Source of the DNA: Rubricella sp038526735
Lineage (GTDB): Bacteria; Pseudomonadota; Alphaproteobacteria; Rhodobacterales; Rhodobacteraceae
Length of the DNA: 64,000 nt
Direction of reading: 5' to 3'
Assembly: GCA_038526735.1 (NCBI GenBank)
Contig: JBCBGM010000009.1
Span: 5,157-69,156, forward strand
Positions 17,547 to 25,325 of the stretch are shown in pieces. Each line of letters opens with the position of its first letter. Position 1 is the stretch's first letter. Both the position numbers and the translations under genes were made by a program. The notes under the pieces were generated by a model that ran no database searches, was not told where the DNA came from, and worked only from the letters and a program-made list of their open reading frames with translations.

Positions 17547-17571
17547 GTTCACATTTGTTCTCATTTTTTGG

Positions 17572-17600
17572 TTGACGGTTGAGGAACTTTAAGAGAACAT
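17572..17600 (+). promoter_or_regulatory. SOS (LexA) box inside a probable promoter
   Basis: A perfect alphaproteobacterial SOS box, GAAC-N7-GAAC, lies at 17584-17598. A -35-like TTGACG is at 17572-17577, so the box falls between it and the expected -10 position, where a bound repressor would block RNA polymerase. The same box type, in the opposite orientation, stands before lexA in this window. A further pair GTTC-N6-GTTC at 17547-17560 has the wrong spacing. The regulated gene is the short open frame starting at 17636. Confidence 0.75.
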
Positions 17601-17635
17601 TAAGGCAACTTGAATGAGAACATGAGGTTGCCGCC

Positions 17636-17755
17636 ATGCGTCGTCGTTTTGCACTGATCCCGATGGAGACCCGCGATCTGATTGCGGATGTGTCTGGCAG
17701 CTTTGCTGTGTGTGTGTTGATTGGCGCAGCAATGCTTGCGCCCACGCTCTTCTAA
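17636..17755 (+). CDS. Putative SOS-induced membrane microprotein (39 aa)
   Basis: A 39-residue open frame with a basic N-terminus (MRRRF), a short polar stretch (METRDLIADVSG) and one hydrophobic segment (about residues 22-39) able to span the membrane. GAGG lies about 8 nt before the ATG. It sits 38 nt behind a perfect LexA box and about 115 nt before a Rho-independent terminator, so it looks like its own transcription unit. The size and layout recall SidA, the 29-residue SOS-induced division inhibitor of Caulobacter, but I see no clear sequence match, so the role is inference. No known family was recognised. Confidence 0.55.
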   Translation: MRRRFALIPMETRDLIADVSGSFAVCVLIGAAMLAPTLF

Positions 17756-17871
17756 CCGGTTCGCCTGCGGTGCTGTCTGGGGAACTCTAAGCGTCTGTCC
17801 CGGCGCATCTATCCCGGTGCGGCTTCACCTGCCTCGAAGCCCACGCCCCAGCCGCAAAACCACCGCCACCT

Positions 17872-17908
17872 CGCCGCAGCTCCGATTATGGAGTTGCGGC
17901 GATTTTTT
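17872..17908 (+). terminator. Rho-independent terminator
   Basis: A 12-bp GC-rich stem (17872-17883 paired with 17890-17901, one G-T wobble), a 6-nt loop and a run of six T on the plus strand (17903-17908). It would end the transcript of the SOS-controlled microprotein. It overlaps the last codons of the opposing Fe-S scaffold gene; on that strand there is no T run. Confidence 0.8.
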
Positions 17909-18350
17909 GTTGGGCCAACTGCTCCATCGCCTCGACCGTCGCATCGGGCACCAGCAGGATTGAGGCGTGGCGGTTGCGGTAGTCTTTGGCGGGCAGCAGG
18001 TTCTCATAGCCCTCGAATGGGGCATCTGGCACCGGGCCGTCATTTTTAAGCATCGCTTTGAGCGCATCGCGGGCGGCGCGGACCTCGTCCAGCGTGCGGC
18101 CCTCCGCCGAGGCGGCAAAGACTGAGGCAGAGGCTTGGCCGAGCGCGCAAGCCTTCACATCTTGGCCGAAGCTTGCAATTTTGCCGTCGGGGGTGACGGT
18201 GATGTCTACGGTGACGGTTGATCCGCAAAGGGGCGAGCGTTTGACGACAGTCGCATCGGCCCCGGCGAGGCGGGCATGGTGGGGGATGTCTGCGGCCAGC
18301 GCGAGGATGCGCTGCGAGTAGAGTTTCATCAGATCTTGATCGTCGGCCAT
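17886..18350 (-). CDS. NifU/SufU-like iron-sulfur scaffold protein
   Basis: A 154-residue protein resembling the IscU/SufU scaffold that assembles Fe-S clusters. It keeps the first two ligand regions, SPLCGSTVTVD (C42) and VKACALGQASASVF (C68), but the third cysteine region reads YRNRHASILL, with His128 where scaffolds have Cys. It may therefore have an altered ligand set or a regulatory role. It stands alone on the minus strand, divergent from hisI; SufE is encoded at 44.4 kb. Confidence 0.72.
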   Translation of the reverse strand: MADDQDLMKLYSQRILALAADIPHHARLAGADATVVKRSPLCGSTVTVDITVTPDGKIASFGQDVKACALGQASASVFAASAEGRTLDEVRAARDALKAMLKNDGPVPDAPFEGYENLLPAKDYRNRHASILLVPDATVEAMEQLAQQKIAATP

Positions 18351-18434
18351 ACGGCACCCCTCATTTCCGGCTTTTCTAAACCGGTCTGCTCACATATCTA
18401 AGCCCAAACTGCGATTGTGAAAAGAGACCCGGCC

Positions 18435-18803
18435 ATGGCTGTGCCCTTCGACCCTTCCACACTGCGATACAACGAGGCGGGGCTGATCCCGGCGATTGCC
18501 CAGGATAAAGCCTCGGGCGAGGTTCTGATGATGGCGTGGATGAACGCAGAAAGCGTTGCTGAAACGCTTGCGACGGGCCAGGTGACCTATTGGTCGCGCA
18601 GCCGGCAAGCGCTTTGGCGCAAGGGGGAGACGTCGGGCCACCGGCAGCTGTTGATCTCGTTTCACGTCGATTGTGACCGGGATTGCCTGTTGCTGCAGGT
18701 CGATCAGACGGGCCCTGCCTGCCACACCAACCGGCGGCACTGCTTCTATACCGAAATCGTCGATGGGCAGGAGATTATCCGCCTGGAGCCGGAGGAAGGC
18801 TGA
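18435..18803 (+). CDS. hisI: Phosphoribosyl-AMP cyclohydrolase HisI
   Basis: HisI opens the purine ring of PR-AMP in step three of histidine biosynthesis. The 122 residues show the core MMAWMNAES, TYWSRSRQALWRKGETSGH and the zinc and magnesium ligands DCDRDCLLLQV and CHTNRRHCF. The ATG at 18435 gives the usual family length; an in-frame GTG at 18417 would add six residues. It overlaps the 3' end of gluQ on the opposite strand by 29 nt. No other his gene is in the window. Confidence 0.94.
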   Translation: MAVPFDPSTLRYNEAGLIPAIAQDKASGEVLMMAWMNAESVAETLATGQVTYWSRSRQALWRKGETSGHRQLLISFHVDCDRDCLLLQVDQTGPACHTNRRHCFYTEIVDGQEIIRLEPEEG

Positions 18804-19617
18804 GCTTTGCGCGCAGGTCTGCGGGGCTGAGCCCGTCGTCGCGGTAGCGGCGGATCGCGCGGGCGTCGTCGCGTTTGGCCAGCCGTTTGCCGGTGTCATC
18901 GCGGATCAGCCGGTGGTGGCGGTAGAGCGGGGCGGGGTGGCCTAACAGCGTTTGTAGGATCCGGTGGATGGGCGTGGCGGGGCGCAGGTCTTCGCCGCGC
19001 GTCACATGGGTTATGCCTTGGGCGGCGTCATCGACCACGACCGAGAGGTGGTAAGACGTGCCGATATCCTTGCGGGCAAGGATGATGTCGCCGATCTCGT
19101 GGGTGAGGGTTTCGGAGGTGGTAGTGTGGGTTGTGCCATCGACCTCGGTGACGCTGACGGGGCCGGTGAGGGCGACCGCTTTGCGCATGTTCAAGCGGAC
19201 CGCGGCGCCCTTGGCGCTACGGTTCTTATCGCGGCAAATGCCCGGATAAACCGGCCCATCCGGCCCCATCGCGCCCTCTTGCGGGGCAGAGAGGGCGCTG
19301 CGGATATCCGCTCGGGTGCAAGTGCAGGGGTAGGTGACGCCGAGAGCGGTGAGTTTGGCGAGCGCCTCAGCATAGGCCGCGGCGCGCTCTGATTGGCGCA
19401 TGACCGGGGTCTCCCATGTGAGGCCCAGCCAGGCGAGGTCTTCGTAAATCGCGGCCTCAAAGGCGGGTTTGCTGCGGGCGGTGTCGATGTCTTCTATCCG
19501 CAGCAAAAACCGCCCGCTCGGGGCGGCGTCGAAGGCCGTAAGCGCCGAAAACGCATGGCCCAGATGCAACAGCCCCGTCGGTGACGGCGCGAACCGTTCA
19601 ACGACGGCGGAGGACAT
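18775..19617 (-). CDS. gluQ: Glutamyl-Q tRNA(Asp) synthetase
   Basis: GluQ attaches glutamate to the queuosine base of tRNA-Asp. The 280 residues are a truncated glutamyl-tRNA synthetase: FAPSPTGLLHLGHA (HIGH class I signature), RIEDID, a zinc site formed by CTCTRADI and the YPGIC cysteine, and a KMSKS-like GKRLAKRDDA. The anticodon-binding domain of GltX (the full enzyme is at 59.6 kb) is missing, as expected. It overlaps the methyltransferase gene upstream by 20 nt and hisI downstream. Confidence 0.93.
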   Translation of the reverse strand: MSSAVVERFAPSPTGLLHLGHAFSALTAFDAAPSGRFLLRIEDIDTARSKPAFEAAIYEDLAWLGLTWETPVMRQSERAAAYAEALAKLTALGVTYPCTCTRADIRSALSAPQEGAMGPDGPVYPGICRDKNRSAKGAAVRLNMRKAVALTGPVSVTEVDGTTHTTTSETLTHEIGDIILARKDIGTSYHLSVVVDDAAQGITHVTRGEDLRPATPIHRILQTLLGHPAPLYRHHRLIRDDTGKRLAKRDDARAIRRYRDDGLSPADLRAKLSLPPAPGG

Positions 19618-20209
19618 AGATGGTGGATTTCAGCTCTTCGGTGGGCAGATGTTCGCCGTACTCGCGAAACAGCACCGCCGCCGCACCGCTATCAACCCAG
19701 TTCATAACGGTGCCCTCGTAAGAGGGGTCGGCCATTGCGTGGTCATTGAGCGAAAACACAAAACAGCCGCCGGGCTGGAGGTAGTCGAGGACGATACCAA
19801 TCGTCTCTGCCGGGGCATGGGAGGGCGAAAAGAGGCCCACGGCGGCGACATGGGTGTGGGTGCCGGGGACGAACGGGAGCGGGTCTGCCACATCGGTTTT
19901 GATGAGGTCGCGGTAGAGGTTGTGGCGGGCGGCGACATCGAGCATCTCTTGCGTCAGGTCCACGCCGTCGATGGTGGTGAAGCCTGCGGTTGCAAAGGCG
20001 AGGCCAGAGAGGCCAGTTCCGCAGCCCATATCGAGGAGGGGGACGGTGCGGTCTTCGACGACGCCCGCGAGGGCCTCCGCCGCGCGCCCTGGGGAGGCAT
20101 AGCCCGCCGCGCTCACCTCTGTGTCGTAGGTTTTGGCCCATTCGCTGTAGAGCGCCTCGGTGGAGACGTCGCCCATCGTATAGACCTTGTCGAGAAACCG
20201 TTCTTCCAT
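19598..20209 (-). CDS. Class I SAM-dependent methyltransferase
   Basis: A 203-residue methyltransferase with the nucleotide-binding motif I LLDMGCGTGLSGLAF (about 58-72), the acidic end of strand 2 in DGVDLTQEML and a post-motif PGGCFVFSLNDHA. N-terminal residues EWAKTYDTEV form the helical cap typical of UbiE/Cyclopropane-like small-molecule methyltransferases. The substrate cannot be inferred. It is 22 nt downstream of trmFO on the same strand and overlaps gluQ by 20 nt, so the three are probably one operon. Confidence 0.82.
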   Translation of the reverse strand: MEERFLDKVYTMGDVSTEALYSEWAKTYDTEVSAAGYASPGRAAEALAGVVEDRTVPLLDMGCGTGLSGLAFATAGFTTIDGVDLTQEMLDVAARHNLYRDLIKTDVADPLPFVPGTHTHVAAVGLFSPSHAPAETIGIVLDYLQPGGCFVFSLNDHAMADPSYEGTVMNWVDSGAAAVLFREYGEHLPTEELKSTIYVLRRR

Positions 20210-20231
20210 GCTGTCCTCCCGGTGTGAGAGG

Positions 20232-21605
20232 TTACTCAGCCGCCGCCTGACTGCCTAGCCCCGGCAGGCTCTGCATCCATGCGGTGAAATCCGCCTTGGC
20301 GCGCTCGGTGTAGCCGCGCTTGCGGTCTTGCTTGCCCCGGCGGCCTTTGCGGACGGCCTCTAGCGGTGGGAAGAGGCCGAAGTTGACGTTCATCGGCTGG
20401 AAGGTTTCGGCTTCGGCCCCGCCGGAGATATGCGCGAGGAGTGCCCCCATCGCGGTGGTTTCTGGCGGCAGGGGCGCAGCGTGGCCCAAGCGCTCATAGG
20501 CGGCGAGACGCCCCGCGAGCAGGCCCATCGCGGCACTTTCGACATAGCCCTCAACGCCGGTGATCTGGCCCGCAAACCGCAGGGCGGGCCGCGTCGCGAG
20601 GCGCATCCGGTCATCGAGCAGGCGCGGAGAGTTGAGGAAGGTGTTGCGGTGAATGCCGCCCAAGCGCGCGAACCGCGCGTCTTGCAGTCCGGGGATCAGG
20701 CGGAGCACCTCGGCTTGCGCGCCGTATTTCATCTTGGTCTGGAAGCCGACGAGATTGTAGAGCGTGCCAAGCCGGTTTTCCTTCCGCAGTTGCACCACGG
20801 CATAGGGTTTGACGTCGGGATGGTGCGGGTTGGTGAGGCCCACCGGCTTCATCGGGCCGAAGCGCAAGGTTTCGCGCCCGCGCTCGACCATCACCTCGAT
20901 GGGCAGGCAGCCCTCGAAATAGCCCGCGGTTTCACCCTCCTTAAACTCGGTTTTGTCAGCGGCGAGGATCGCGTCGAGAAACGCCTCATATTGCTCGCGG
21001 TCCATCGGGCAGTTGAGATAGGCGGTGCGCTCTTCCTCCGTCTCGCCCTTATCATAGCGCGACTGGAACCACGCTTTTGAGAGGTCCACGCTGTCGGCAT
21101 AGACGATGGGGGCGATGGCATCGAAAAAGGCGAGGCTCTCTTCACCGGTGAGGCTGCGTAGGGCGTCGGCAAGCGCGCCTGAGGTGAGCGGCCCGGTGGC
21201 GATGATCACGCTCGACCAGTCCTCAGGTGGCAGGCCCGCGACCTCGTTTCGGTCAATGGTGATGAGTGGATGCGCTTCGATCCGGGCGGTGACGGCTTGG
21301 GAAAATGCGTCTCGGTCCACGGCGAGGGCACCGCCTGCGGGCACAGAATGCGCATCCCCCATCTCCATGATCAGGCCACCGGCCTGGCGCATCTCCCAAT
21401 GGATAAGGCCCACGGCATTGGTCTCGTGATCGTCAGAGCGGAAGGAGTTGGAGCAGACGAGCTCTGCCAGCCCATCCGTCTGATGCGCGAAGGTTTCGAC
21501 CGTGGGGCGCATTTCGTGCAGGATGACGGGCACGCCGAGGTTTGCGGCCTGCCAAGCTGCCTCGCAGCCCGCCATGCCGCCGCCGATGATGTGTATGGGT
21601 TCCAT
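20232..21605 (-). CDS. trmFO: Methylenetetrahydrofolate-tRNA-(uracil-5-)-methyltransferase TrmFO
   Basis: TrmFO makes ribothymidine 54 in tRNA using 5,10-methylene-THF and FADH2. From the ATG at 21605 the protein has 457 residues, beginning with the FAD-binding motif IHIIGGGMAGCEAAW. Further signatures are ELVCSNSFRSDD, ATGPLTSGALADAL, LNCPMDREQYEAF with a functional Cys and the GQITGVEGYVESAAMGLLAG segment of the GidA-related family. An in-frame upstream start at 21629 would add eight residues and is not favoured. Confidence 0.95.
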   Translation of the reverse strand: MEPIHIIGGGMAGCEAAWQAANLGVPVILHEMRPTVETFAHQTDGLAELVCSNSFRSDDHETNAVGLIHWEMRQAGGLIMEMGDAHSVPAGGALAVDRDAFSQAVTARIEAHPLITIDRNEVAGLPPEDWSSVIIATGPLTSGALADALRSLTGEESLAFFDAIAPIVYADSVDLSKAWFQSRYDKGETEEERTAYLNCPMDREQYEAFLDAILAADKTEFKEGETAGYFEGCLPIEVMVERGRETLRFGPMKPVGLTNPHHPDVKPYAVVQLRKENRLGTLYNLVGFQTKMKYGAQAEVLRLIPGLQDARFARLGGIHRNTFLNSPRLLDDRMRLATRPALRFAGQITGVEGYVESAAMGLLAGRLAAYERLGHAAPLPPETTAMGALLAHISGGAEAETFQPMNVNFGLFPPLEAVRKGRRGKQDRKRGYTERAKADFTAWMQSLPGLGSQAAAE

Positions 21606-21704
21606 GGGGCTGGAGATACGCAAAACCACGCGCTTTGCAATGCTGCCGCGTGGGAAGGGGCGGCCCGGGACCAGCGCGCAGCGCGCCGGGCCAGCGCCGG
21701 ACCG

Positions 21705-22928
21705 TTAGCCTTTCAACACCGTCTGCACCTCGACGCTCGTCTCCAGCGTCCGATGCACCGGGCACTTATCTGCGATCTCCAACAGGCGCTGCCGCTGATC
21801 GGCATCGAGCGGGCCTTTCAGCGTGATCTCCCGCGTGAACTGGTCGATCTTGCCCTTGGGCACGTCGTCTTTGCCCAGATCCGTCAGATGCACTTTAGAA
21901 TGCGAGACATCGACCTCCACATCCTCCAGCGGCCAGCCCTTGTGCTGCGCGTACATCCGGATCGTCATTGAGGTGCAGGCGCCCAGCCCCGCGCTGACGA
22001 ACTGATAGGGCGTGAGGCCCAGATCGGTGCCGCCAAAGCTCTCAGGCTCATCGGCCAACACGTGGTGCTTCGGCCCCACCGCAATGTCATGCAAAAACCC
22101 GGTGAGGGCGGCAGGGGTGACGCGGACGATGCCCTCTGGCGCGCCCTTGGGCGCAGGGTCCTCCGTGAGCCCCAGATACCGCCCCGCCCAGCTTTCGATG
22201 ACTTGCGCGGCATATTCTGCATCCTCAGCTTTCGTGAGCAGATGGTCCGCATCATCGAGGGTGACAAAGCTTTTGGGGTGCTTGGCCTGCACAAAGATCT
22301 TCGTGGCGTTCTCGATCCCGACATAGCTGTCGCGGGGCGCGTGCAGCACTAAAAGCGCCTTTTTGAGCGCGGCGAGATGGTCGGTCAGCTGCGCGCTGCG
22401 CACGTCATCGACAAAGCCGCGCTCCATGCGAAAGATGCGCGCGCCGAGCTTCACATCCGCAGCGCCATCCCGCTCCACGTCTTCGAGCGAGGCACCAAAG
22501 TTGTGCAGCACATGCTCAGGCTCAGCGGGGGCACCGATGGTGGCAACGGCTTTGATGCTGTCGATTTGCCCTGCCGCTGCGATCACCGCCGCCCCGCCTA
22601 GTGAGTGCCCGATGAGCAGGCTGGGGGCCATTCCTCTTGCCGCCAGCGCCTCCGCCGCGAGCACCAGATCTTGCACATTCGACCGGAAGGAGGTGTTGCC
22701 AAACTCGCCCTCCGAATGGCCCAGCCCGGTGAAATCGAACCGCAGCACGGCGATCCCGCGCGTGGCGAGCCGCGCCGCAATCCGGCGCGCGGCGGCGATG
22801 TCTTTGCCGCAGGTGAAGCAATGGGCGAAGAGGGCGGTCGCCTTGATCCGGCCCGCCGGTTGGTCAAACCGCCCCGCGAGCGTCGCGCCCGTGTGGCCGG
22901 TGAATTCGAATTTGTCTGACCGGATCAT
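21705..22928 (-). CDS. Alpha/beta hydrolase-OsmC fusion protein
   Basis: A 407-residue two-domain protein. Residues about 1-255 are an alpha/beta hydrolase with the nucleophile elbow GHSLGGAAV, the FDFTGLGHSEG segment and a late DDADHLLTKAEDA block bearing the catalytic His. Residues about 270-407 are an OsmC/Ohr domain with the redox cysteines in GLGACTSMTIRMYAQ and DKCPVHRTL, and the usual HSKVH strand. OsmC proteins reduce organic hydroperoxides; the fused hydrolase may supply or process a lipid peroxide. The ATG at 22928 has GGGAG upstream. The fusion is known in other proteobacteria. Confidence 0.87.
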   Translation of the reverse strand: MIRSDKFEFTGHTGATLAGRFDQPAGRIKATALFAHCFTCGKDIAAARRIAARLATRGIAVLRFDFTGLGHSEGEFGNTSFRSNVQDLVLAAEALAARGMAPSLLIGHSLGGAAVIAAAGQIDSIKAVATIGAPAEPEHVLHNFGASLEDVERDGAADVKLGARIFRMERGFVDDVRSAQLTDHLAALKKALLVLHAPRDSYVGIENATKIFVQAKHPKSFVTLDDADHLLTKAEDAEYAAQVIESWAGRYLGLTEDPAPKGAPEGIVRVTPAALTGFLHDIAVGPKHHVLADEPESFGGTDLGLTPYQFVSAGLGACTSMTIRMYAQHKGWPLEDVEVDVSHSKVHLTDLGKDDVPKGKIDQFTREITLKGPLDADQRQRLLEIADKCPVHRTLETSVEVQTVLKG

Positions 22929-23039
22929 GCCGCGTCTCCCGAAGTGTTTGAGCTGCACTAAGGGCGGAGAGGGCCGTTTCCCAACCCCGGTGTTCGCAAT
23001 GTCGCGCAGTCGTGAGGATTTCGGCGGGATTGTTTCCGC

Positions 23040-23504
23040 TCAGAGCGGGCGCACGCTGTCCCCGGGCCGGATCGTGCCGCCCTCAACGATAATGCAGTTT
23101 AACCCGCAGCGGTGGATCAGCCAGCGGGAGATCACTTTGCCGGTGACATCCTCGATATGTTTGCAGGGCGTGGAGAGGCGCGTGCCCTCCAGCACCGTCC
23201 CCCCCACCGCAAAGCGCCGCCCCACCAGATGGTTCACCGGCACGCCGCGTGTGGTGACGTTGCGGCGATGTTCTTGCGGTGTCAGCGAAATGTCGTGGTC
23301 GCGGGCCAGCGCCTCCAGCGTTTCTTCCTCAAAGAGCGTGATCTGGCGGCCTGGTTCGGGGCGGTCTGAATACGTCCCCGTCTCGAGCAAATACCGATCG
23401 CCCGCGATGCCGCGCCCCGCGATCAGCTCCATCTCGGCCAGCGCCTCCATCGGCGCGCCGCCTTTGGCCGTGCGGTGCAGCGCGATGACTTGTCCTTCAA
23501 ACAT
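23040..23504 (-). CDS. MOSC domain protein
   Basis: A 154-residue stand-alone MOSC domain, a fold related to the C-terminal domain of molybdenum cofactor sulfurase and often tied to sulfur or molybdenum handling. The signature GRGIAGDRY (about 30-38), RRNVTTRGVPVNHLVG and the conserved Cys in STPCKHIE are present. MsrP (a molybdoenzyme) and a probable moeA end lie elsewhere in the window, but there is no direct link. It lies between the hydrolase-OsmC gene and dddP, all on the minus strand. Confidence 0.82.
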   Translation of the reverse strand: MFEGQVIALHRTAKGGAPMEALAEMELIAGRGIAGDRYLLETGTYSDRPEPGRQITLFEEETLEALARDHDISLTPQEHRRNVTTRGVPVNHLVGRRFAVGGTVLEGTRLSTPCKHIEDVTGKVISRWLIHRCGLNCIIVEGGTIRPGDSVRPL

Positions 23505-23578
23505 GGCGGGTCCCCTTCTTCATCTTGACAGAAATACCTCGGGGGAATTGAGCCGCAAGGCTCAAGGGGGCAGAGCCC

Positions 23579-24904
23579 CTATGCCTCGCCCATCAGTCGC
23601 TTGTCCCACGGGTAGGTTGAGAGCCGCTCGTGGCCGACCTCGGTGATCAGCACCTGATCTTCAAGCTTGATCCCGAATGTCCCGCCAGGCTCACCCAGAT
23701 AGACCTCCACGCAGAGCATCATGCCCGGCTCGGTGACATAGTCAAAGCCGCCCGGTTCCCAGTCTTCGGGGTAGGTGATGAGGGGCCACTCATCGCAGAG
23801 GCCCACGCCGTGCATTTTGGCGCCGTAGCGTTGTGGCACGAAACGCTCGGGCAGCATGTGGCCGCTATGAGTGAGCTCTTTGAACGGGATGCCGGGGCCG
23901 AGCATCGCGGCGTTGGTCTCGATGTGCTCGACAGCGATGCGGTAGGTGTCGATCTGCTCTTGGGTGGGTTGGCCGTCGCCCACCAGCCAGGTGCGGGAGA
24001 TGTCGGTGCAGAGGCCATAACAGCCCACCAGATCGGTGTCGAAGCCGAGGATGTCTCCGTCGGCCATCACGCGTGGCCCGCATTCCTGAAACCAGGGGTT
24101 GGTGCGCTGGCCAGAGGCCAAGAGCCGCGTCTCGATCCACTCACCGCCGCGCTTGATGTTTTCGGCGTGCAGCACCGCCCAGACGTCATCTTCGGTCAGG
24201 CCGGGGCGTACGGCCTCTTCCATCGCCTTGACCGAGGCCTCGCAGGCGTGCACGGCGCAGCGCATCGCGACGATCTCTTGTGGAGTTTTGACGACGCGGG
24301 ATTTTTCGGTGAGCTCTTCGCCCTCCATCACCTCAAGGCCCACCGCCTCAAAGGCGCGCAGGCCGTGAACCATGATCTTGTCGATGGCGAGGCGGCGGTT
24401 GGTGCCACAGCGCTCTTGTAGGATGTCGCGCACCTCATGGGCAAAGTTGGTGGCGTTGCGGCGGGTGTGGTCGCCGTTGGAGAAGTAAAAGAACGAGGAG
24501 TTGCCGGGCCGCGTCTCCCGCACGAGCGGGTTGAAGCTGGTGAGCAGATTCCCCAGACCCTTGAAGTCCCACAAGATCATGTATCCATCCGCCGTCACCA
24601 GGCAGGCCCGGAACGGGTTGTGGGCGTTCCAGAGCTGCATGTTGGTGGTGTCGGAAGCGTAGCGGATGTTGAGAGGGTCAAACATCAAAAGCCCGGCGTA
24701 ACCGCGTTTGTTGATCTCGGCGGTCAACCGCTCCAGCCGGTCGTGGCGCATGCGCGTTATGTCGGGCATTTCCAGCCCCGCTGCGGCCCATTCGGCAAAG
24801 GCCAGCGGGGTGGGCCCAATCTCAACCCGGTCGTTGTCGGCGGGGGTGCCATCGGGGCGGGTGCCGGGGGTGATTTTGCGGGTGTCGGCGTAATGGAGAG
24901 TCAT
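23579..24904 (-). CDS. dddP: DMSP lyase DddP (M24 peptidase-fold metalloenzyme)
   Basis: DddP cleaves dimethylsulfoniopropionate to dimethyl sulfide and acrylate. The protein has 441 residues from the ATG at 24904. It is collinear with the Roseobacter enzymes: MFDPLNIRYASDTTNMQLWNAHNPF, GEWIETRLLASGQRTNPWF, MHGVGLCDEWPL and IKLEDQVLITE. The iron ligands of the Roseobacter denitrificans enzyme (D295, D297, D307, H371, E406, E421, as I recall them) map to D289, D291, D301, H365, E400, E415, a constant offset of six, and the catalytic Asp maps to D371. A true prolidase would not keep the flanking blocks. No other ddd or dmd gene is in view. Confidence 0.88.
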   Translation of the reverse strand: MTLHYADTRKITPGTRPDGTPADNDRVEIGPTPLAFAEWAAAGLEMPDITRMRHDRLERLTAEINKRGYAGLLMFDPLNIRYASDTTNMQLWNAHNPFRACLVTADGYMILWDFKGLGNLLTSFNPLVRETRPGNSSFFYFSNGDHTRRNATNFAHEVRDILQERCGTNRRLAIDKIMVHGLRAFEAVGLEVMEGEELTEKSRVVKTPQEIVAMRCAVHACEASVKAMEEAVRPGLTEDDVWAVLHAENIKRGGEWIETRLLASGQRTNPWFQECGPRVMADGDILGFDTDLVGCYGLCTDISRTWLVGDGQPTQEQIDTYRIAVEHIETNAAMLGPGIPFKELTHSGHMLPERFVPQRYGAKMHGVGLCDEWPLITYPEDWEPGGFDYVTEPGMMLCVEVYLGEPGGTFGIKLEDQVLITEVGHERLSTYPWDKRLMGEA

Positions 24905-25078
24905 GGGCCTGCCTTCTCGGTGAGGCTCAATGGTCACCGCGAATCGCCTGAGGGCCGCTTGTCGGAAATCGCCATGGATGGGTCGCAATTGCGCTCTGTG
25001 ACGAAATTGCGAAATTAAACTTTTCAAATAGAGAATATGCGGGTTAGGCTAAGTTATAAATATAAAAGGGGAAATGCC

Positions 25079-25321
25079 TTGTCGTTTAGCCAAGAGGGGG
25101 GCCGGGACGCCTTTGAGCGCCCTGATTCTCAAGCCGGACAGGCCGAAAGACTGTCACAAGATATTCTGCGTTTGCGCGCGCGGGCATTGCGCCACGGATA
25201 CCTCACTGTTGCAGAGGCGCTGCGACTCGCTCAGGACATGATGGAGATGGGGGCGGAGCTTCCGTCTCGCAGCTCGAACGTGCATCCTGTGTATCTCAAG
25301 AGGTCAGACGACACGGAGTAG
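25079..25321 (+). CDS. Small protein of unknown function
   Basis: An 80-residue acidic-basic helical protein (QAERLSQDILRLRARALRHGYLTVAEALRLAQDMMEMG) with no family I recognise. I prefer the TTG at 25079, which has AAAAGGGG about 7 nt upstream and follows an AT-rich promoter-like stretch (25052-25066); an ATG at 25037 in the same frame would add 14 residues lying in that stretch. It is divergent from dddP and stops 4 nt before the N-demethylase-like gene, suggesting coupling with it. Confidence 0.55.
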   Translation: MSFSQEGGRDAFERPDSQAGQAERLSQDILRLRARALRHGYLTVAEALRLAQDMMEMGAELPSRSSNVHPVYLKRSDDTE

Positions 25322-25325
25322 CCCC

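Noticed and set aside
17547..17560. GTTC-N6-GTTC directly after recG as a second SOS box
   Set aside because: The spacing is 6, not the 7 seen in the two sites I accept; it may be a weak half-site at best.
22363..23646. 427-codon frame on the plus strand across the hydrolase-OsmC and MOSC genes
   Set aside because: Both opposing genes have clear domains; the frame is Ser/Arg/Pro-rich low-complexity.
23630..24421. 263-codon frame on the plus strand opposite dddP
   Set aside because: dddP has all catalytic residues on the other strand; this is a shadow.
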